64,000 bases of DNA from Chryseobacterium sp. KLBC 52 (GCF_003347605.1 NZ_QDFZ01000001.1:1-64000), one strand, 5' to 3'; shown: positions 33,359-42,653, counted from the first letter of the stretch. Program-made: numbers and translations. Notes: a model not told the origin generated them from the letters alone.

Positions 33359-34402
33359 ATGCAGAAATATAACATACATACCGTTCAGAAAGATGAAACA
33401 TTAAAAAGTATAGCCTCGCTGTACGGGATAGATAAAGATGCATTAAAACACTTCCATAATAACCACTGTACTGTGAAGGATATGATCCTGATCAATCTTA
33501 ACGGGCAGAAAGAACTTTTTGTTCCGAGAACAGCGGTTGCAGATAAAAACATTTTAGTAAAATTCGGAAGAGCTAACAGTCTTACTCTTCAGCCGGAAAC
33601 TTCAGTGCGAAGATACAGCGTAGTCATTACCATTGAAAAAGGAGAACGTACTAGCGAACTAAAATATGAAACATCCGTTCGCTGGCTGAAAACAGAAAAA
33701 GGACATCATTTTTTTGAGATAGACAGAACTTCAAATCTTTATCTTAATGAAGAAGAAGTGAATGAAATTGCAGATCTTCTGGCTTACAGAACTTCTAAAG
33801 TTTTATACCCTTTACACATCAGTACAGATGAACACGGGAAATTTGAAGAAGTAGAAAATGCTGAGGCTTTTTCAAAAAGATGGACGGCTGTAAAAGAAGA
33901 ATTATATAAAGAATTTGAAGGCGAAACCGTAGACGAATACTGCGGAAAGATTGAAAAAGTAATCAGCCAGCCTGAGGCAATCAGTCTGTACCTGAAAAAT
34001 GATTACTTCATCCGTGCTTTATTCTTTGGAATCTACCAAAGCTTCGGAAAGGAATTTAAAACAGAGATGACAACAACTTTTCCTGTAGTGGACAATGCGA
34101 TCGAACCCAGATATAAATTGACACTGGAAACAGATCCGTTAAAAGGAGAAACAGGTCTGATCACCATAGAAGGATCAGGGAAATTATATGAAGAAAGAGA
34201 TATTGATGATTTTATAAGAAAATCACCTTTTTCATTGATTATAGAAGAAAACCCTGTGATGAATGAAGAAGGAACTTTCAGATTTGTAAGCTATCTGAAA
34301 GGAGAAACTTCACTTCCGGAATCTCTTTACCTGGAATGCAGTATCATGCTGCAGGAAGAAAAAAAGATTTCAGTATCAGTTTCAGGAATTGATGAAAACT
34401 AA
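33359..34402 (+). CDS. Cytosolic LysM-domain protein of the T6SS spike cluster
   Basis: 347 residues from the ATG at 33359 (MQKYNIHTVQ); a TTG at 33341 is less likely. Residues 3-57 look like a LysM module (YNIHTVQKDETLKSIASLYG ... DMILINLNGQKELFVPR). The remaining 290 residues are not recognised. No signal peptide, so this LysM is not for periplasmic peptidoglycan; LysM folds also occur in phage baseplate hubs. Between lipase and PAAR-like gene, it may act as an adaptor or chaperone loading the effector. This role is inference. Confidence 0.65.
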   Translation: MQKYNIHTVQKDETLKSIASLYGIDKDALKHFHNNHCTVKDMILINLNGQKELFVPRTAVADKNILVKFGRANSLTLQPETSVRRYSVVITIEKGERTSELKYETSVRWLKTEKGHHFFEIDRTSNLYLNEEEVNEIADLLAYRTSKVLYPLHISTDEHGKFEEVENAEAFSKRWTAVKEELYKEFEGETVDEYCGKIEKVISQPEAISLYLKNDYFIRALFFGIYQSFGKEFKTEMTTTFPVVDNAIEPRYKLTLETDPLKGETGLITIEGSGKLYEERDIDDFIRKSPFSLIIEENPVMNEEGTFRFVSYLKGETSLPESLYLECSIMLQEEKKISVSVSGIDEN

Positions 34403-34430
34403 AATACCATTTCACTAAAGATAAATTAAT

Positions 34431-34919
34431 ATGGCAGAAAAACATATTGTAGTACAGGGCGCCCTATGCAAATGCCAGTTCGGACAGGTTCCGGATAAGC
34501 TGAAAGTACTTACACATCAAAAAGAATATGCCAATGATAAAAGCGCTTCCAAAAAACTGATCGTTACCACGAAAGAAATAGGAGCCGCCACATTTGAAAA
34601 AAATACATTCGGAAACTGTACCAAAATGGGAGGGCCGCCGCCTCCATGCAAAATTATGGTTACAGAATGGCAGAAGTTCTATGATAAAGTACAGCTCAGC
34701 AACGGTGGATACATCATTGTAGAGGACAGCAAGGCCGTTTGTGCTGTTGCAGGAACACCATGCATTGAGATTATAGACCACGGGCAGAGAGCAGAAGCCA
34801 GCCAGCAGAACTTTAAAAATGCAGATAAAGACATCCAGCAGCAGATCAATCCGTTGGTAGATTCCGAAGAAATGTATAACGAACAGCCTTCAGGAGGAGG
34901 GCAGGATGGTGCAATCTAA
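34431..34919 (+). CDS. DUF4280 PAAR-like spike-tip protein
   Basis: 162 residues. The DUF4280 pattern is present: VVQGALCKCQFGQVPDKLKV at the start, KNTFGNCTKMGGPPPPCKIM in the middle and AVCAVAGTPCIEIIDHGQ near residue 120, with conserved cysteines that can bind metal as in PAAR repeats. These proteins cap VgrG spikes in Bacteroidota. The C-terminal tail (130-162) is polar and flexible. 28 bp after the LysM gene, 11 bp before the large putative effector, consistent with one operon. Confidence 0.85.
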   Translation: MAEKHIVVQGALCKCQFGQVPDKLKVLTHQKEYANDKSASKKLIVTTKEIGAATFEKNTFGNCTKMGGPPPPCKIMVTEWQKFYDKVQLSNGGYIIVEDSKAVCAVAGTPCIEIIDHGQRAEASQQNFKNADKDIQQQINPLVDSEEMYNEQPSGGGQDGAI

Positions 34920-34930
34920 ATGATAAGAAA

Positions 34931-37591
34931 ATGGCAAAAGGCGTAAAAAAAATAAAGGTTGTAAGCGGATTGTATTATCCCAAAATGTCTGTATTAGGGC
35001 AAAGGATTACCATAAAGCCGGATCAGTGGGTACAGTTCGGCGTGGGTGAGTGGCTTCCGGACACTACAGATGCAGACAAAAAGAAGCCTCTCACCTGGAT
35101 GAGGCAGAACAGCAGTAAAAAAATTATTATCAATCAGATCACTTCTGCTACCGGATATAAATTTTTAATCGGCAAACAGTTCTGTGGAAGCTATCAGTTT
35201 TATATTGAAGCCAGTCTTTCAGGAGTAAGAGATACTAAAAGTAACACAGGGATATTTGTAAAAGGCTGGTGTGAACCCAAAATTATAAGCAGCAAGTGGT
35301 CTACACAGAAAAACAGCAAAAGCATAAAAAACAATAAAAAGTCCGAATACATTTCCTACGGACACATTGTTCATCTGAATCTGATGACAGAAGGGCTGAA
35401 TGGAAATACAGTGAGTATCGAACTTTGGAATCAGCAGACAGCAAAAGCGGATAAACTGGTCCATACCTACAATAATGTACAGGTAATCGATGGTGAAGTC
35501 AATCTGAAAATAGAAAATACCTTCGCTTGGATGGCCTTTGTAGATAATATCCAGAATGTAGAAGAATTCTATATTAAAGTGAAAGATGTTGCTTCCAAAC
35601 AATATATCAAAGATAAATTGGGTGATGATCTTCATGCCATCTATCTGAATGTTAAAAATAAAGTAGCCACTACCAATACCAACGGCGCGCAGAACCAGAC
35701 GCCAACCAAAGTCTATAAGCCGGATGTAAACTCCGTCAGACTCGAGCCCTGTAAGTTTGAAGTGATCAAAATCACTGAAAATGAAACCAAGGACGGACAA
35801 GCCAGCAATACAACCGTTAAAGTGTTTGACAATGGAAACGGTGTCAAATTGCTAAAGTCTGCTGCTCTGCAGGAACATATTCAGAGAACAATCTATTATA
35901 AATTTGATTCCACAGTCATTGATAAAGACGGAGTTGCCGTTCTTAATAATGTACTTAAATTTCTTCTGGAACATAAAGATGCAACCATGAATCTGAGTGG
36001 TTATGCCTGCGTGATAGGAAAAGAAAATTATAATAAAGGACTTTCCCAAAGAAGAGCAGACGTTGTCAAAAAATTCTTTGCCGATGGTGGATTAGATCCC
36101 AGAAGAATAATCTCCGTAGGAAAAGGAGAAGTAGATCCTACCGATGATAAAATGGGAAGAGACAATATCAAATACAAAAATGAGAAAGACTACGAAAATA
36201 ACCGTAGAGTAGACATCTCATTTGTTTTTAATGCCCATGATGCTCAGACTGTAAACTATGAAGTAACAGCACCGAGTGTATCTACAAAGAAAAATTTAGT
36301 AATTGATATTACAGGTTTTCAAACCAATGAATGTTTCAGAGACAGCAAAGGAAAACATAAAAAACAAACCCTGCTTGTAGATGTAGGGCAGGCGATAGAT
36401 AAAGGAGATACCGTAAAGACATTTACCACTCCTTCATTTACTTATGGAGTATACTCAAACCTTTCCAGAGTTCATGCATTTCCAATAGAATACATCTGGC
36501 CTTCAGCAACCAATCCGAATCAGTTCCATTTGCATGTTCATAGCTGCAGATACTTTAGTAATGAAAAAAGAACTACGGTACTGATTAAAGCTTATCCGGA
36601 TATTAAATGGGAACTTGCTCTTGAGTTTTTGGTGAATGTTTCCAATTATAAAGCTGCCAATATGCCGCCCGGATCTGTGTATGCAAAACACCAGGAAAAA
36701 TCCAGACAGGCAGGATACAACAGAATGAGAATGAATGAAACCGGAAAAGTTCCGATTTCAATAGGAGTTGGCTTATCTGCGGAATGGGATGCCGGTAGAG
36801 AAAAGAGAAGCTTTACCAATGAATTTGCGGATAAAATTAAACTGGTAGCCAGGATGATTGCCACCGCTGTAAATATTGTACAGAATGCCATCAACTATGC
36901 GCAAAGTGCAGCAAAAGAAACAGCAATACCAGTGGGTTTCAATGTCAGGTATCCAAAATTTACCGTTGTAGGAAAATGGTATCTGGAAAGAGTCAACGAA
37001 AGAAATACACTCAGCGTAATTGGGGAAGTGGGCTTTGGTTTTAAACCCTTGATCGGAGCTGAAGTTGTTATTGATATATTGGGAGCTGCTATTGCTGCCG
37101 CCTCATATGGAGCTACAGGAAACCCTGCTGCTGCAAGAATCATTAATAAATTCCGTGGAGGATTAGAAAAACTGGGAGCTTCGGTAACCTTTACGGCAAC
37201 ATTTTATGGCGAACTGGAAATCATGGTAGATGCTCTGAAAATTGACAGTATCAACGGGATCAATATGCAGGGGAAAACCACCATTGGAGGAAAAATGGGG
37301 GCTACCATTGAACTTAGTGTCAGCGTTGAGATTGGAAGAGTAAAAGGGACCAAATCAAAACCTATTATGACATTTAAAGCTGCTGCAAAAGCAGATTCCT
37401 ACTTTGGAGGAGATATTGTACTGGATTCTGATACTAAAGGACTATTTATACAGCCTATCCTGAAATTCTCAGGAGTAGTACTTTCAGTAGAAATAGAAGG
37501 AGAAGTAGGCTGGTGGAAAAGCAATTTTAAAGTAGAAGAAAAAGCAATAAAAGAAGAAACCTTCTATTTGGAAAAAAAATATTTAACTTAA
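34931..37591 (+). CDS. Large putative T6SS effector with internal OmpA domain
   Basis: 886 residues, no signal peptide. Residues 1-250 are beta-rich with Ig-like stretches (GYKFLIGKQFCGSYQFYIEASLSG); around 317-435 is an OmpA peptidoglycan-binding domain (YYKFDSTVIDKDG, NLSGYACVIGKENYNKGLSQRRADVVKKFF, DYENNRRVDISF). The C-terminal 280 residues contain a long hydrophobic Gly/Ala segment (about 700-740, VVIDILGAAIAAASYGATGN) and then amphipathic beta-strands ending in FKVEEKAIKEETFYLEKKYLT. Following directly after the PAAR-like tip it is best explained as a spike-delivered toxin that anchors on peptidoglycan. Activity is unknown; pore formation is a guess. Confidence 0.65.
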   Translation: MAKGVKKIKVVSGLYYPKMSVLGQRITIKPDQWVQFGVGEWLPDTTDADKKKPLTWMRQNSSKKIIINQITSATGYKFLIGKQFCGSYQFYIEASLSGVRDTKSNTGIFVKGWCEPKIISSKWSTQKNSKSIKNNKKSEYISYGHIVHLNLMTEGLNGNTVSIELWNQQTAKADKLVHTYNNVQVIDGEVNLKIENTFAWMAFVDNIQNVEEFYIKVKDVASKQYIKDKLGDDLHAIYLNVKNKVATTNTNGAQNQTPTKVYKPDVNSVRLEPCKFEVIKITENETKDGQASNTTVKVFDNGNGVKLLKSAALQEHIQRTIYYKFDSTVIDKDGVAVLNNVLKFLLEHKDATMNLSGYACVIGKENYNKGLSQRRADVVKKFFADGGLDPRRIISVGKGEVDPTDDKMGRDNIKYKNEKDYENNRRVDISFVFNAHDAQTVNYEVTAPSVSTKKNLVIDITGFQTNECFRDSKGKHKKQTLLVDVGQAIDKGDTVKTFTTPSFTYGVYSNLSRVHAFPIEYIWPSATNPNQFHLHVHSCRYFSNEKRTTVLIKAYPDIKWELALEFLVNVSNYKAANMPPGSVYAKHQEKSRQAGYNRMRMNETGKVPISIGVGLSAEWDAGREKRSFTNEFADKIKLVARMIATAVNIVQNAINYAQSAAKETAIPVGFNVRYPKFTVVGKWYLERVNERNTLSVIGEVGFGFKPLIGAEVVIDILGAAIAAASYGATGNPAAARIINKFRGGLEKLGASVTFTATFYGELEIMVDALKIDSINGINMQGKTTIGGKMGATIELSVSVEIGRVKGTKSKPIMTFKAAAKADSYFGGDIVLDSDTKGLFIQPILKFSGVVLSVEIEGEVGWWKSNFKVEEKAIKEETFYLEKKYLT

Positions 37592-37599
37592 ATTGACCT

Positions 37600-38415
37600 A
37601 TGCATAATTTAAAAAAGCCCTTATATTCTGTATATCCAAGAATGTACTGTTCAGGAACCATCTATGTGAATGATGTTCCTGTGATAGACTGGTACGGGGA
37701 TGAGACAAAAGAAGGAGGATTCGGAGGTGACACCATGATTAATCAGGCATTGCTTCAGAGTGGAAAATATAAAGTAACCGGGAAAATGTATCCTCGTTTA
37801 GGAAAAAATGTATTGGATGAAGACGATATGATGTCTATTGATTTTTTCTGTGCCGAGCTTGATAACTGGAAAGCTTCCAGGTCTGTTTTTCATCCTAAAC
37901 TTGAATCACCATGGGATGGTCTCAGTGACAATATCAAATATCCTCATTTTGAAATTGCAGGTGAAATAGAAGTTGAACTTCCTTTTGTATTAGATGGATG
38001 GCAGAATTCAGTAGACCTGAAAGACATCAAAAAAGAAGATCTTTTCAGTGATGTTTTAAAATATTATAAACAGATCAGAGCTGTATTGCAAAGCCACGAT
38101 GCCGGAAAATACCTTGACATGTCAAAGGACAAAATGAAATTGCAGGAAGAGGCCTTATACTATACGGAAGAAAGAAAAAAAAGATTTCTGGAGAGTGCCG
38201 GACAATTATTTTCCCAGAACTTAGAAGTGGAAGAACTTCATGAAGCTGATCTCCAGCTTGAAGTAATGGGATACGGAAAATTAGTAAGACTGATGAGAAA
38301 AGACGGCTCACAACCATTACAATTCAAAAGTCCCGATATTGAAAAACAAAGCAATATAGAATTAGAAGTGAAGCTTCATATGAGAACAAAAGAAAAAGGG
38401 TTCAGCATTATTTAA
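37600..38415 (+). CDS. Unknown protein after the putative effector, candidate immunity or adaptor
   Basis: 271 residues, not recognised, no signal peptide or membrane segment. Aromatic/acidic N-terminal half with CSGTIYVNDVPVIDWYGDETKEGGFGG and MMSIDFFCAELDNWKAS; the C-terminal half is helical (EEALYYTEERKKRFLESAGQLF). Starts 8 bp after the stop of the 886-residue gene, so it is tightly coupled to it. Position fits a cognate immunity protein or an effector adaptor, which cannot be decided from sequence. Confidence 0.55.
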   Translation: MHNLKKPLYSVYPRMYCSGTIYVNDVPVIDWYGDETKEGGFGGDTMINQALLQSGKYKVTGKMYPRLGKNVLDEDDMMSIDFFCAELDNWKASRSVFHPKLESPWDGLSDNIKYPHFEIAGEIEVELPFVLDGWQNSVDLKDIKKEDLFSDVLKYYKQIRAVLQSHDAGKYLDMSKDKMKLQEEALYYTEERKKRFLESAGQLFSQNLEVEELHEADLQLEVMGYGKLVRLMRKDGSQPLQFKSPDIEKQSNIELEVKLHMRTKEKGFSII

Positions 38416-38424
38416 TCATTGAAA

Positions 38425-39078
38425 ATGACTTTTTTAGGATATTTTACAGCAATAATTGTCATATTCTCTCTGTATAAAGGATATAAAATCTTTTTGAAAT
38501 TTGCAGCGAACAGAAATAATGCGGGAAAAAAAGGAGGTTTTCTGGAAAAAGGATTCCTTCTTTTAATCATTTCAATCATTATGATTTCTGTGAATGCAAT
38601 GGCGTTTGTCCTGTCGTATACCTTTTTCTGGGAAAAAGCATACAGAACCTTTGATGAGCCACAGTATGAAGCAACCGTGGTGGGATATAAAAAAGAAATA
38701 ACGAAGTTTAAAAATTTTTCAAACTCTACTTACAGGGATAAAGCTATTTTTTTTCCAAAAGTAGAATATACAGATAATAATGGGAAAAAAGTGATAAAAA
38801 CATTGGATATTACAAGCGATAACCCACCCGCTATGGGACAGAAACTAAAGATAACAGATAAAGCAGGTAAAGAAAATACCAATGCTCTTCAGCTGGATTG
38901 GGTGATGTTTGTTGGTGGCTGTTTTTTTACAGGGTTTGCTGCATTTTTTGCTGCCTTAATTTCTACCTACACCACATCATATCCTATGAAAAAAAGAATA
39001 AACTGGTCTGTCCGGTTGGCACTATTACTGCTTTTCATTAATATTTCCTGTATAGTATTCATATATTTGAAATCATAA
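38425..39078 (+). CDS. Hypothetical membrane protein, DUF3592-like
   Basis: 218 residues from the ATG at 38425; a TTG 6 bp upstream is less likely. Membrane segments near 5-22, 45-70, and two near the C-terminus (about 155-180 and 190-215) enclose a central soluble stretch YEATVVGYKKEITKFKNFS...KVEYTDNNGKKVIKTL, like the extracytoplasmic domain of DUF3592 proteins. It could protect the inner membrane from a co-encoded effector, by position only. Confidence 0.6.
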   Translation: MTFLGYFTAIIVIFSLYKGYKIFLKFAANRNNAGKKGGFLEKGFLLLIISIIMISVNAMAFVLSYTFFWEKAYRTFDEPQYEATVVGYKKEITKFKNFSNSTYRDKAIFFPKVEYTDNNGKKVIKTLDITSDNPPAMGQKLKITDKAGKENTNALQLDWVMFVGGCFFTGFAAFFAALISTYTTSYPMKKRINWSVRLALLLLFINISCIVFIYLKS

Positions 39079-39145
39079 TTTTTTTTAAAAAGAGAGTTTA
39101 TCAAAAAGATAACGAATTATAATAATCATCAAAATATAAAGTAGT

Positions 39146-39796
39146 ATGAAAAAAGCAAGAGTGCTGGTATTGATTTTTGTAGTATTGATCAATATCTGTT
39201 GTGGAAATAAATCATTTGACCTGTCATCCGTTTCCTTAGGTGAAGATGCAAAGAAGTATGATTTTGAAAACAAAGACTTATTTCTGAAAGATGTAGCAAA
39301 AACCGATATCATTCAATACTATGCTGATGAAAACAAAGGAATAACCTATGGAAATATACCATTAGATAATACCATGGGTACAAGGATTACAGTATACAAA
39401 GGAAAAGTAGGGGCTCTGGACACCAATGCTGCCGAAAAATATTCTTTGGAATTTGTAGAAAAAATAGTAAAAAAGAATGGAAATCCTACTGCTTCAATTA
39501 CAGATAAAGCAACTGTAGATGCTAAGCTGGTAAAACCTATTTTTGAAAAGCTTAAAAAACTTTCTCCAGAAAAAGTGTCATGGAATCAAAATGAGAAAAA
39601 TTCCTTTACTTATCCAACTTCTTTCTTCTGGGATGACGGGAAAAATTATTCCATATTAAGTATTTCTATTGAAGATGATGGGAGAATAAGAAATAAATAC
39701 ATTTCTGTGACGAAAGATGCCTATCGTAATAATGCAGTTTTTGGATTGAAATATCCTACACCTCCTGCTTCTCCATGGTATAAGTATATGAACTAA
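39146..39796 (+). CDS. Hypothetical lipoprotein, candidate T6SS immunity protein
   Basis: 216 residues. Lipoprotein signal (VLVLIFVVLINICCGN) with the lipid cysteine at C19 or so. The mature protein is charged and soluble, with SLGEDAKKYDFENKDLFLKDV and LKKLSPEKVSWNQNEKNSF. It resembles the lipoprotein at 41746 in layout (lipobox, LGED/VGQN motif, long charged body). Periplasmic facing. No known family. Confidence 0.6.
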   Translation: MKKARVLVLIFVVLINICCGNKSFDLSSVSLGEDAKKYDFENKDLFLKDVAKTDIIQYYADENKGITYGNIPLDNTMGTRITVYKGKVGALDTNAAEKYSLEFVEKIVKKNGNPTASITDKATVDAKLVKPIFEKLKKLSPEKVSWNQNEKNSFTYPTSFFWDDGKNYSILSISIEDDGRIRNKYISVTKDAYRNNAVFGLKYPTPPASPWYKYMN

Positions 39797-39889
39797 AATC
39801 TTTTCCATAGAGAAAAGAATGAGACATCATTGACAAGAAAAATACTGAAGCAAAATTCAGATATTTCACCAGATTGTGCAACAAAATAG

Positions 39890-40672
39890 ATGGAAGTAAA
39901 AAAGGGAAAACCATACATTGCCTATAGTATTTTAGGAATAATAGCTGCAGGCTTTATTTATTTTATTCTGTGGATTATTTTCAAAGATAAAATGCCGCTG
40001 CATGAGTATGCTTCTGAAATTTCCAATAACTATGACAGTTACGCAGAGAAAGCGATCGTTTTTTTTCCTTTACTTTTTTTTGTTTTCATCTTTATTGTTT
40101 TAATGAAGCCTACTGCGTCAAAACGTTTTTTACGTCTGCAATCCTCACTGCCAACCTCTAAGATCCATTCTGTAGCAAAAGGACTGGCAGAGATTGAAGG
40201 AACATTAATGATGATGAATCCTTTATTTTCACCAGTAAATAATGAGGCCTGCATCGGATATTATTATACCATTGAAGATATTGACAGAGATTCAGACGGC
40301 AAAGAAAGTTACAGAACTATTCACAGGGAAACGAAATGCAATACCTTCAGGGTTAAAGATGACACAGGAACCATAGAAGTAGAACCGGAAGGAATAGAGC
40401 TGGTTTTATTGGAAGAAACCAATATAAGCAGCCATGGCGGTAAAAGGTACAAAGAAACTCTTTTAAAAGACGGTCAGAAGATGCTGCTGGTAGGCTATGC
40501 CGATTCCAGAAACGGAACCCCTTTCATCAGAAAAGATGAGCATTATAAAATCCTCGGGATTACTTCATCATCAGGAATCACAGTCTGGAATAAATATCAG
40601 CCATTGTTGAGGTCATTTATGTTTACCTGTTCCATCATCCTTTTAATAATTATTTATATACTTACACAATAA
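39890..40672 (+). CDS. GIDE-like membrane protein
   Basis: 260 residues. Membrane segments near 8-30, 55-72 and 240-258. The central part SKIHSVAKGLAEIEGTLMMMNPLFSPVNNEACIGYYYTIED...TIHRETKCNTFRVKDDTGTIEVEPEGIEL matches the GIDE domain known from mitochondrial MUL1 and many bacterial membrane proteins. Stop overlaps the LemA gene start (TAATG), so the two are co-translated, a pairing seen in other bacteria. Function unknown. Confidence 0.72.
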   Translation: MEVKKGKPYIAYSILGIIAAGFIYFILWIIFKDKMPLHEYASEISNNYDSYAEKAIVFFPLLFFVFIFIVLMKPTASKRFLRLQSSLPTSKIHSVAKGLAEIEGTLMMMNPLFSPVNNEACIGYYYTIEDIDRDSDGKESYRTIHRETKCNTFRVKDDTGTIEVEPEGIELVLLEETNISSHGGKRYKETLLKDGQKMLLVGYADSRNGTPFIRKDEHYKILGITSSSGITVWNKYQPLLRSFMFTCSIILLIIIYILTQ

Positions 40673-41232
40673 TGAATCAGACGGTCGCTATCATATTACT
40701 TATCCTGCTTGGGGTAGTTGTTATAAGTTTTTTGATCAATTTGTACAACAAATTGGTCATGCTCAAATTTAACGTTGACAAAGCATACGGCAATATCGAT
40801 GTGGTGTTGAAACAACGTGCAGATGAAATTCCCAATTTGGTCACCGTTGCCAAACACTTTATGAACTACGAAGAAAAGCTGCTTACCCGCCTTACAGAGC
40901 TCAGAACTTTTTACAATAACAGTACGGATGCCGATAAAAGAACCGAGATTGCCAATGAAACCTCAAAAGCGCTTTCTTCATTCTTTGCGGTTTCAGAAAA
41001 CTATCCTGAACTGAAATCTAATAATAATTTTCTTGAACTGCAGAAAAGAATTTCCGATCTGGAGAACAAAATAGCAGACAGAAGAGAATTTTTCAATGAC
41101 AGTGTAAACCTTTATAATATCGGAATTCATGAATTTCCCAATGTGATATTGGCAAAAATGCTGGCATATAAAGACAAAACACTACTGGAAATAACAGACT
41201 CTGAAAAACAATATAATGGAGTTCAGTTTTAA
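40672..41232 (+). CDS. lemA: LemA family protein
   Basis: 186 residues. An N-terminal membrane segment (5-25) is followed by the LemA signature YNKLVMLKFNVDKAYGNIDVVLKQRADEIPNLV and a long helical rod ending in YNIGIHEFPNVILAKMLAYK. It anchors in the inner membrane with the helical body outside. Overlaps the GIDE gene before it by 1 bp and the small membrane gene after it by 17 bp. Role in bacteria is unclear; the GIDE pairing suggests a membrane complex. Confidence 0.88.
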   Translation: MNQTVAIILLILLGVVVISFLINLYNKLVMLKFNVDKAYGNIDVVLKQRADEIPNLVTVAKHFMNYEEKLLTRLTELRTFYNNSTDADKRTEIANETSKALSSFFAVSENYPELKSNNNFLELQKRISDLENKIADRREFFNDSVNLYNIGIHEFPNVILAKMLAYKDKTLLEITDSEKQYNGVQF

Positions 41233-41593
41233 TACTTTTTTCGGATTAGAAGACAAAATTGCTGCTTACCCGGAAGCAACCATTTTCGGAGCGATGTTAG
41301 TACCCATTTTGCTGCTTATTCCGATGGCAGTGATAGGATGGATCTTTAGAAAGCTGAAATTCAATATGTACATCATTCATGTATTGATGTATACTTTGCT
41401 TTTTACATTTATAGTAGGAACACTCACCATATTGATCCTTTTCTTTATTACCGATAAAAATGGAGTGAAACTGGCCTATTCTTGGCTTACGGTTTTTACA
41501 GGAATGTTTATTTTCAGCCTGATTAACGCCAATACCATTACTAAAATGTTTACCGATTGGTCTAAAATAATTAAAGAAAAAGAAAATCAGTAA
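41216..41593 (+). CDS. Small three-TM membrane protein
   Basis: 125 residues with hydrophobic segments at about 20-40, 53-75 and 85-105; positively charged segment between the first two (RKLKFN). Overlaps lemA by 17 bp, so it is the third gene of a GIDE-LemA-membrane unit. Not recognised as a family. It may assemble with LemA and GIDE proteins. Confidence 0.62.
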   Translation: MEFSFNTFFGLEDKIAAYPEATIFGAMLVPILLLIPMAVIGWIFRKLKFNMYIIHVLMYTLLFTFIVGTLTILILFFITDKNGVKLAYSWLTVFTGMFIFSLINANTITKMFTDWSKIIKEKENQ

Positions 41594-41745
41594 TTTTAGA
41601 TTGAAATATCGCTTCTCCAAGGAATAAGTATATGATTAAATAAAGGCATTTAAAATAGAGCAAAACAAATAAAAAAGCATCTCCGGATACTTGAATCCAT
41701 TTTTTTCTGTTCTATTATTGATAGCTGCATACTAACACTAAGATT

Positions 41746-42465
41746 ATGAAAGGATTGAAATATATAATAATACCAATGGTCTGTTTGGCAATTGCTTCAT
41801 GCGGCCATCAGAAAAATAAAGAAACTGAGTCTCTGGTTGAAACCCAGGGAAGTACTCAGACAGAGCCCTTCAATCTTGCTAAAGTTGCTGTTGGACAAAA
41901 TATCAACGATATTTTAAAATCTGCCGGAGCAACCTCCAAAGATGCTGTTCGTACCACTGACGTTACGCTGATCGGAAATGAAAAGCTGGCTTTTTCTTCA
42001 AAAGAATTATTACATTTCAACGGGATAGATTTAGAAGGAAAGAATAATAAAAACATCAATAAAGTCCTTCTGCATTTTGGAAAAGTAGACCAGGAAATCG
42101 GCCCGCTTGCTAATGAAAAAGAAGATGAATTGGGAATGTATCAGCTTGATATCTATACGGAACAGGAAAAAACAGCACTCCTGGATAATCTGAATAAAAC
42201 ACTTCAGAAACCAAGCTTTGATACCATCCGCGAAGGTTTTGAATCTGAAGTTAAAGACAATGAGGTCATTCAGACTCATAATAAATTCAGACAGGAAGTT
42301 GCTATCTGGAGAAACAGAGATATGCTCTATTACTATTGCGAAACCAAAATAGATAATAAACCGGACGAATACCGTTGTAATCTCTTCGTATTCAAAAATA
42401 AAGAATGGAAAGATCTTCTGAAAGGGTCAGGATATCCGGACCTGGATAAAATCTCCCTGAACTAA
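41746..42465 (+). CDS. Hypothetical lipoprotein
   Basis: 239 residues. Lipobox AIASC (C20), then a Gln/Thr-rich linker and soluble body (VGQNINDILKSAGATSKDAVRTTDV; LLHFGKVDQEIGPLANEKEDELG). Probably periplasmic and possibly a distant relative of the lipoprotein at 39146. 152 bp after the membrane trio, so it may have its own promoter. Followed by a bidirectional terminator near 42603. Confidence 0.6.
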   Translation: MKGLKYIIIPMVCLAIASCGHQKNKETESLVETQGSTQTEPFNLAKVAVGQNINDILKSAGATSKDAVRTTDVTLIGNEKLAFSSKELLHFNGIDLEGKNNKNINKVLLHFGKVDQEIGPLANEKEDELGMYQLDIYTEQEKTALLDNLNKTLQKPSFDTIREGFESEVKDNEVIQTHNKFRQEVAIWRNRDMLYYYCETKIDNKPDEYRCNLFVFKNKEWKDLLKGSGYPDLDKISLN

Positions 42466-42602
42466 AAGAATATAGCAAAGAAATTAAACCATTTGCTTGC
42501 TGATTCCTCTTTGCCCTCTGAAATAAAACATTAGAAAGATAAAAACTTTAGGTTAAAAAGATCTGCTCAATCAGCACAATCTGCGAGAGTTTTAAAAAAA
42601 AT

Positions 42603-42636
42603 AAATGCCGGTCTAAAAAGAACCGGCATTTTTATA
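42603..42636. terminator. Bidirectional terminator at the convergent junction
   Basis: AAATGCCGGT (42603-42612) pairs with ACCGGCATTT (42622-42631), preceded by A-rich sequence and followed by TTTT. Confidence 0.85.
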
Positions 42637-42653
42637 TCAAATCAGTATTTGAA

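Noticed and set aside
35219..35800. 193-residue minus-strand frame inside the 886-residue gene
   Set aside because: It is aromatic- and Ile-rich without domain features, antisense to a protein whose OmpA domain is clear.
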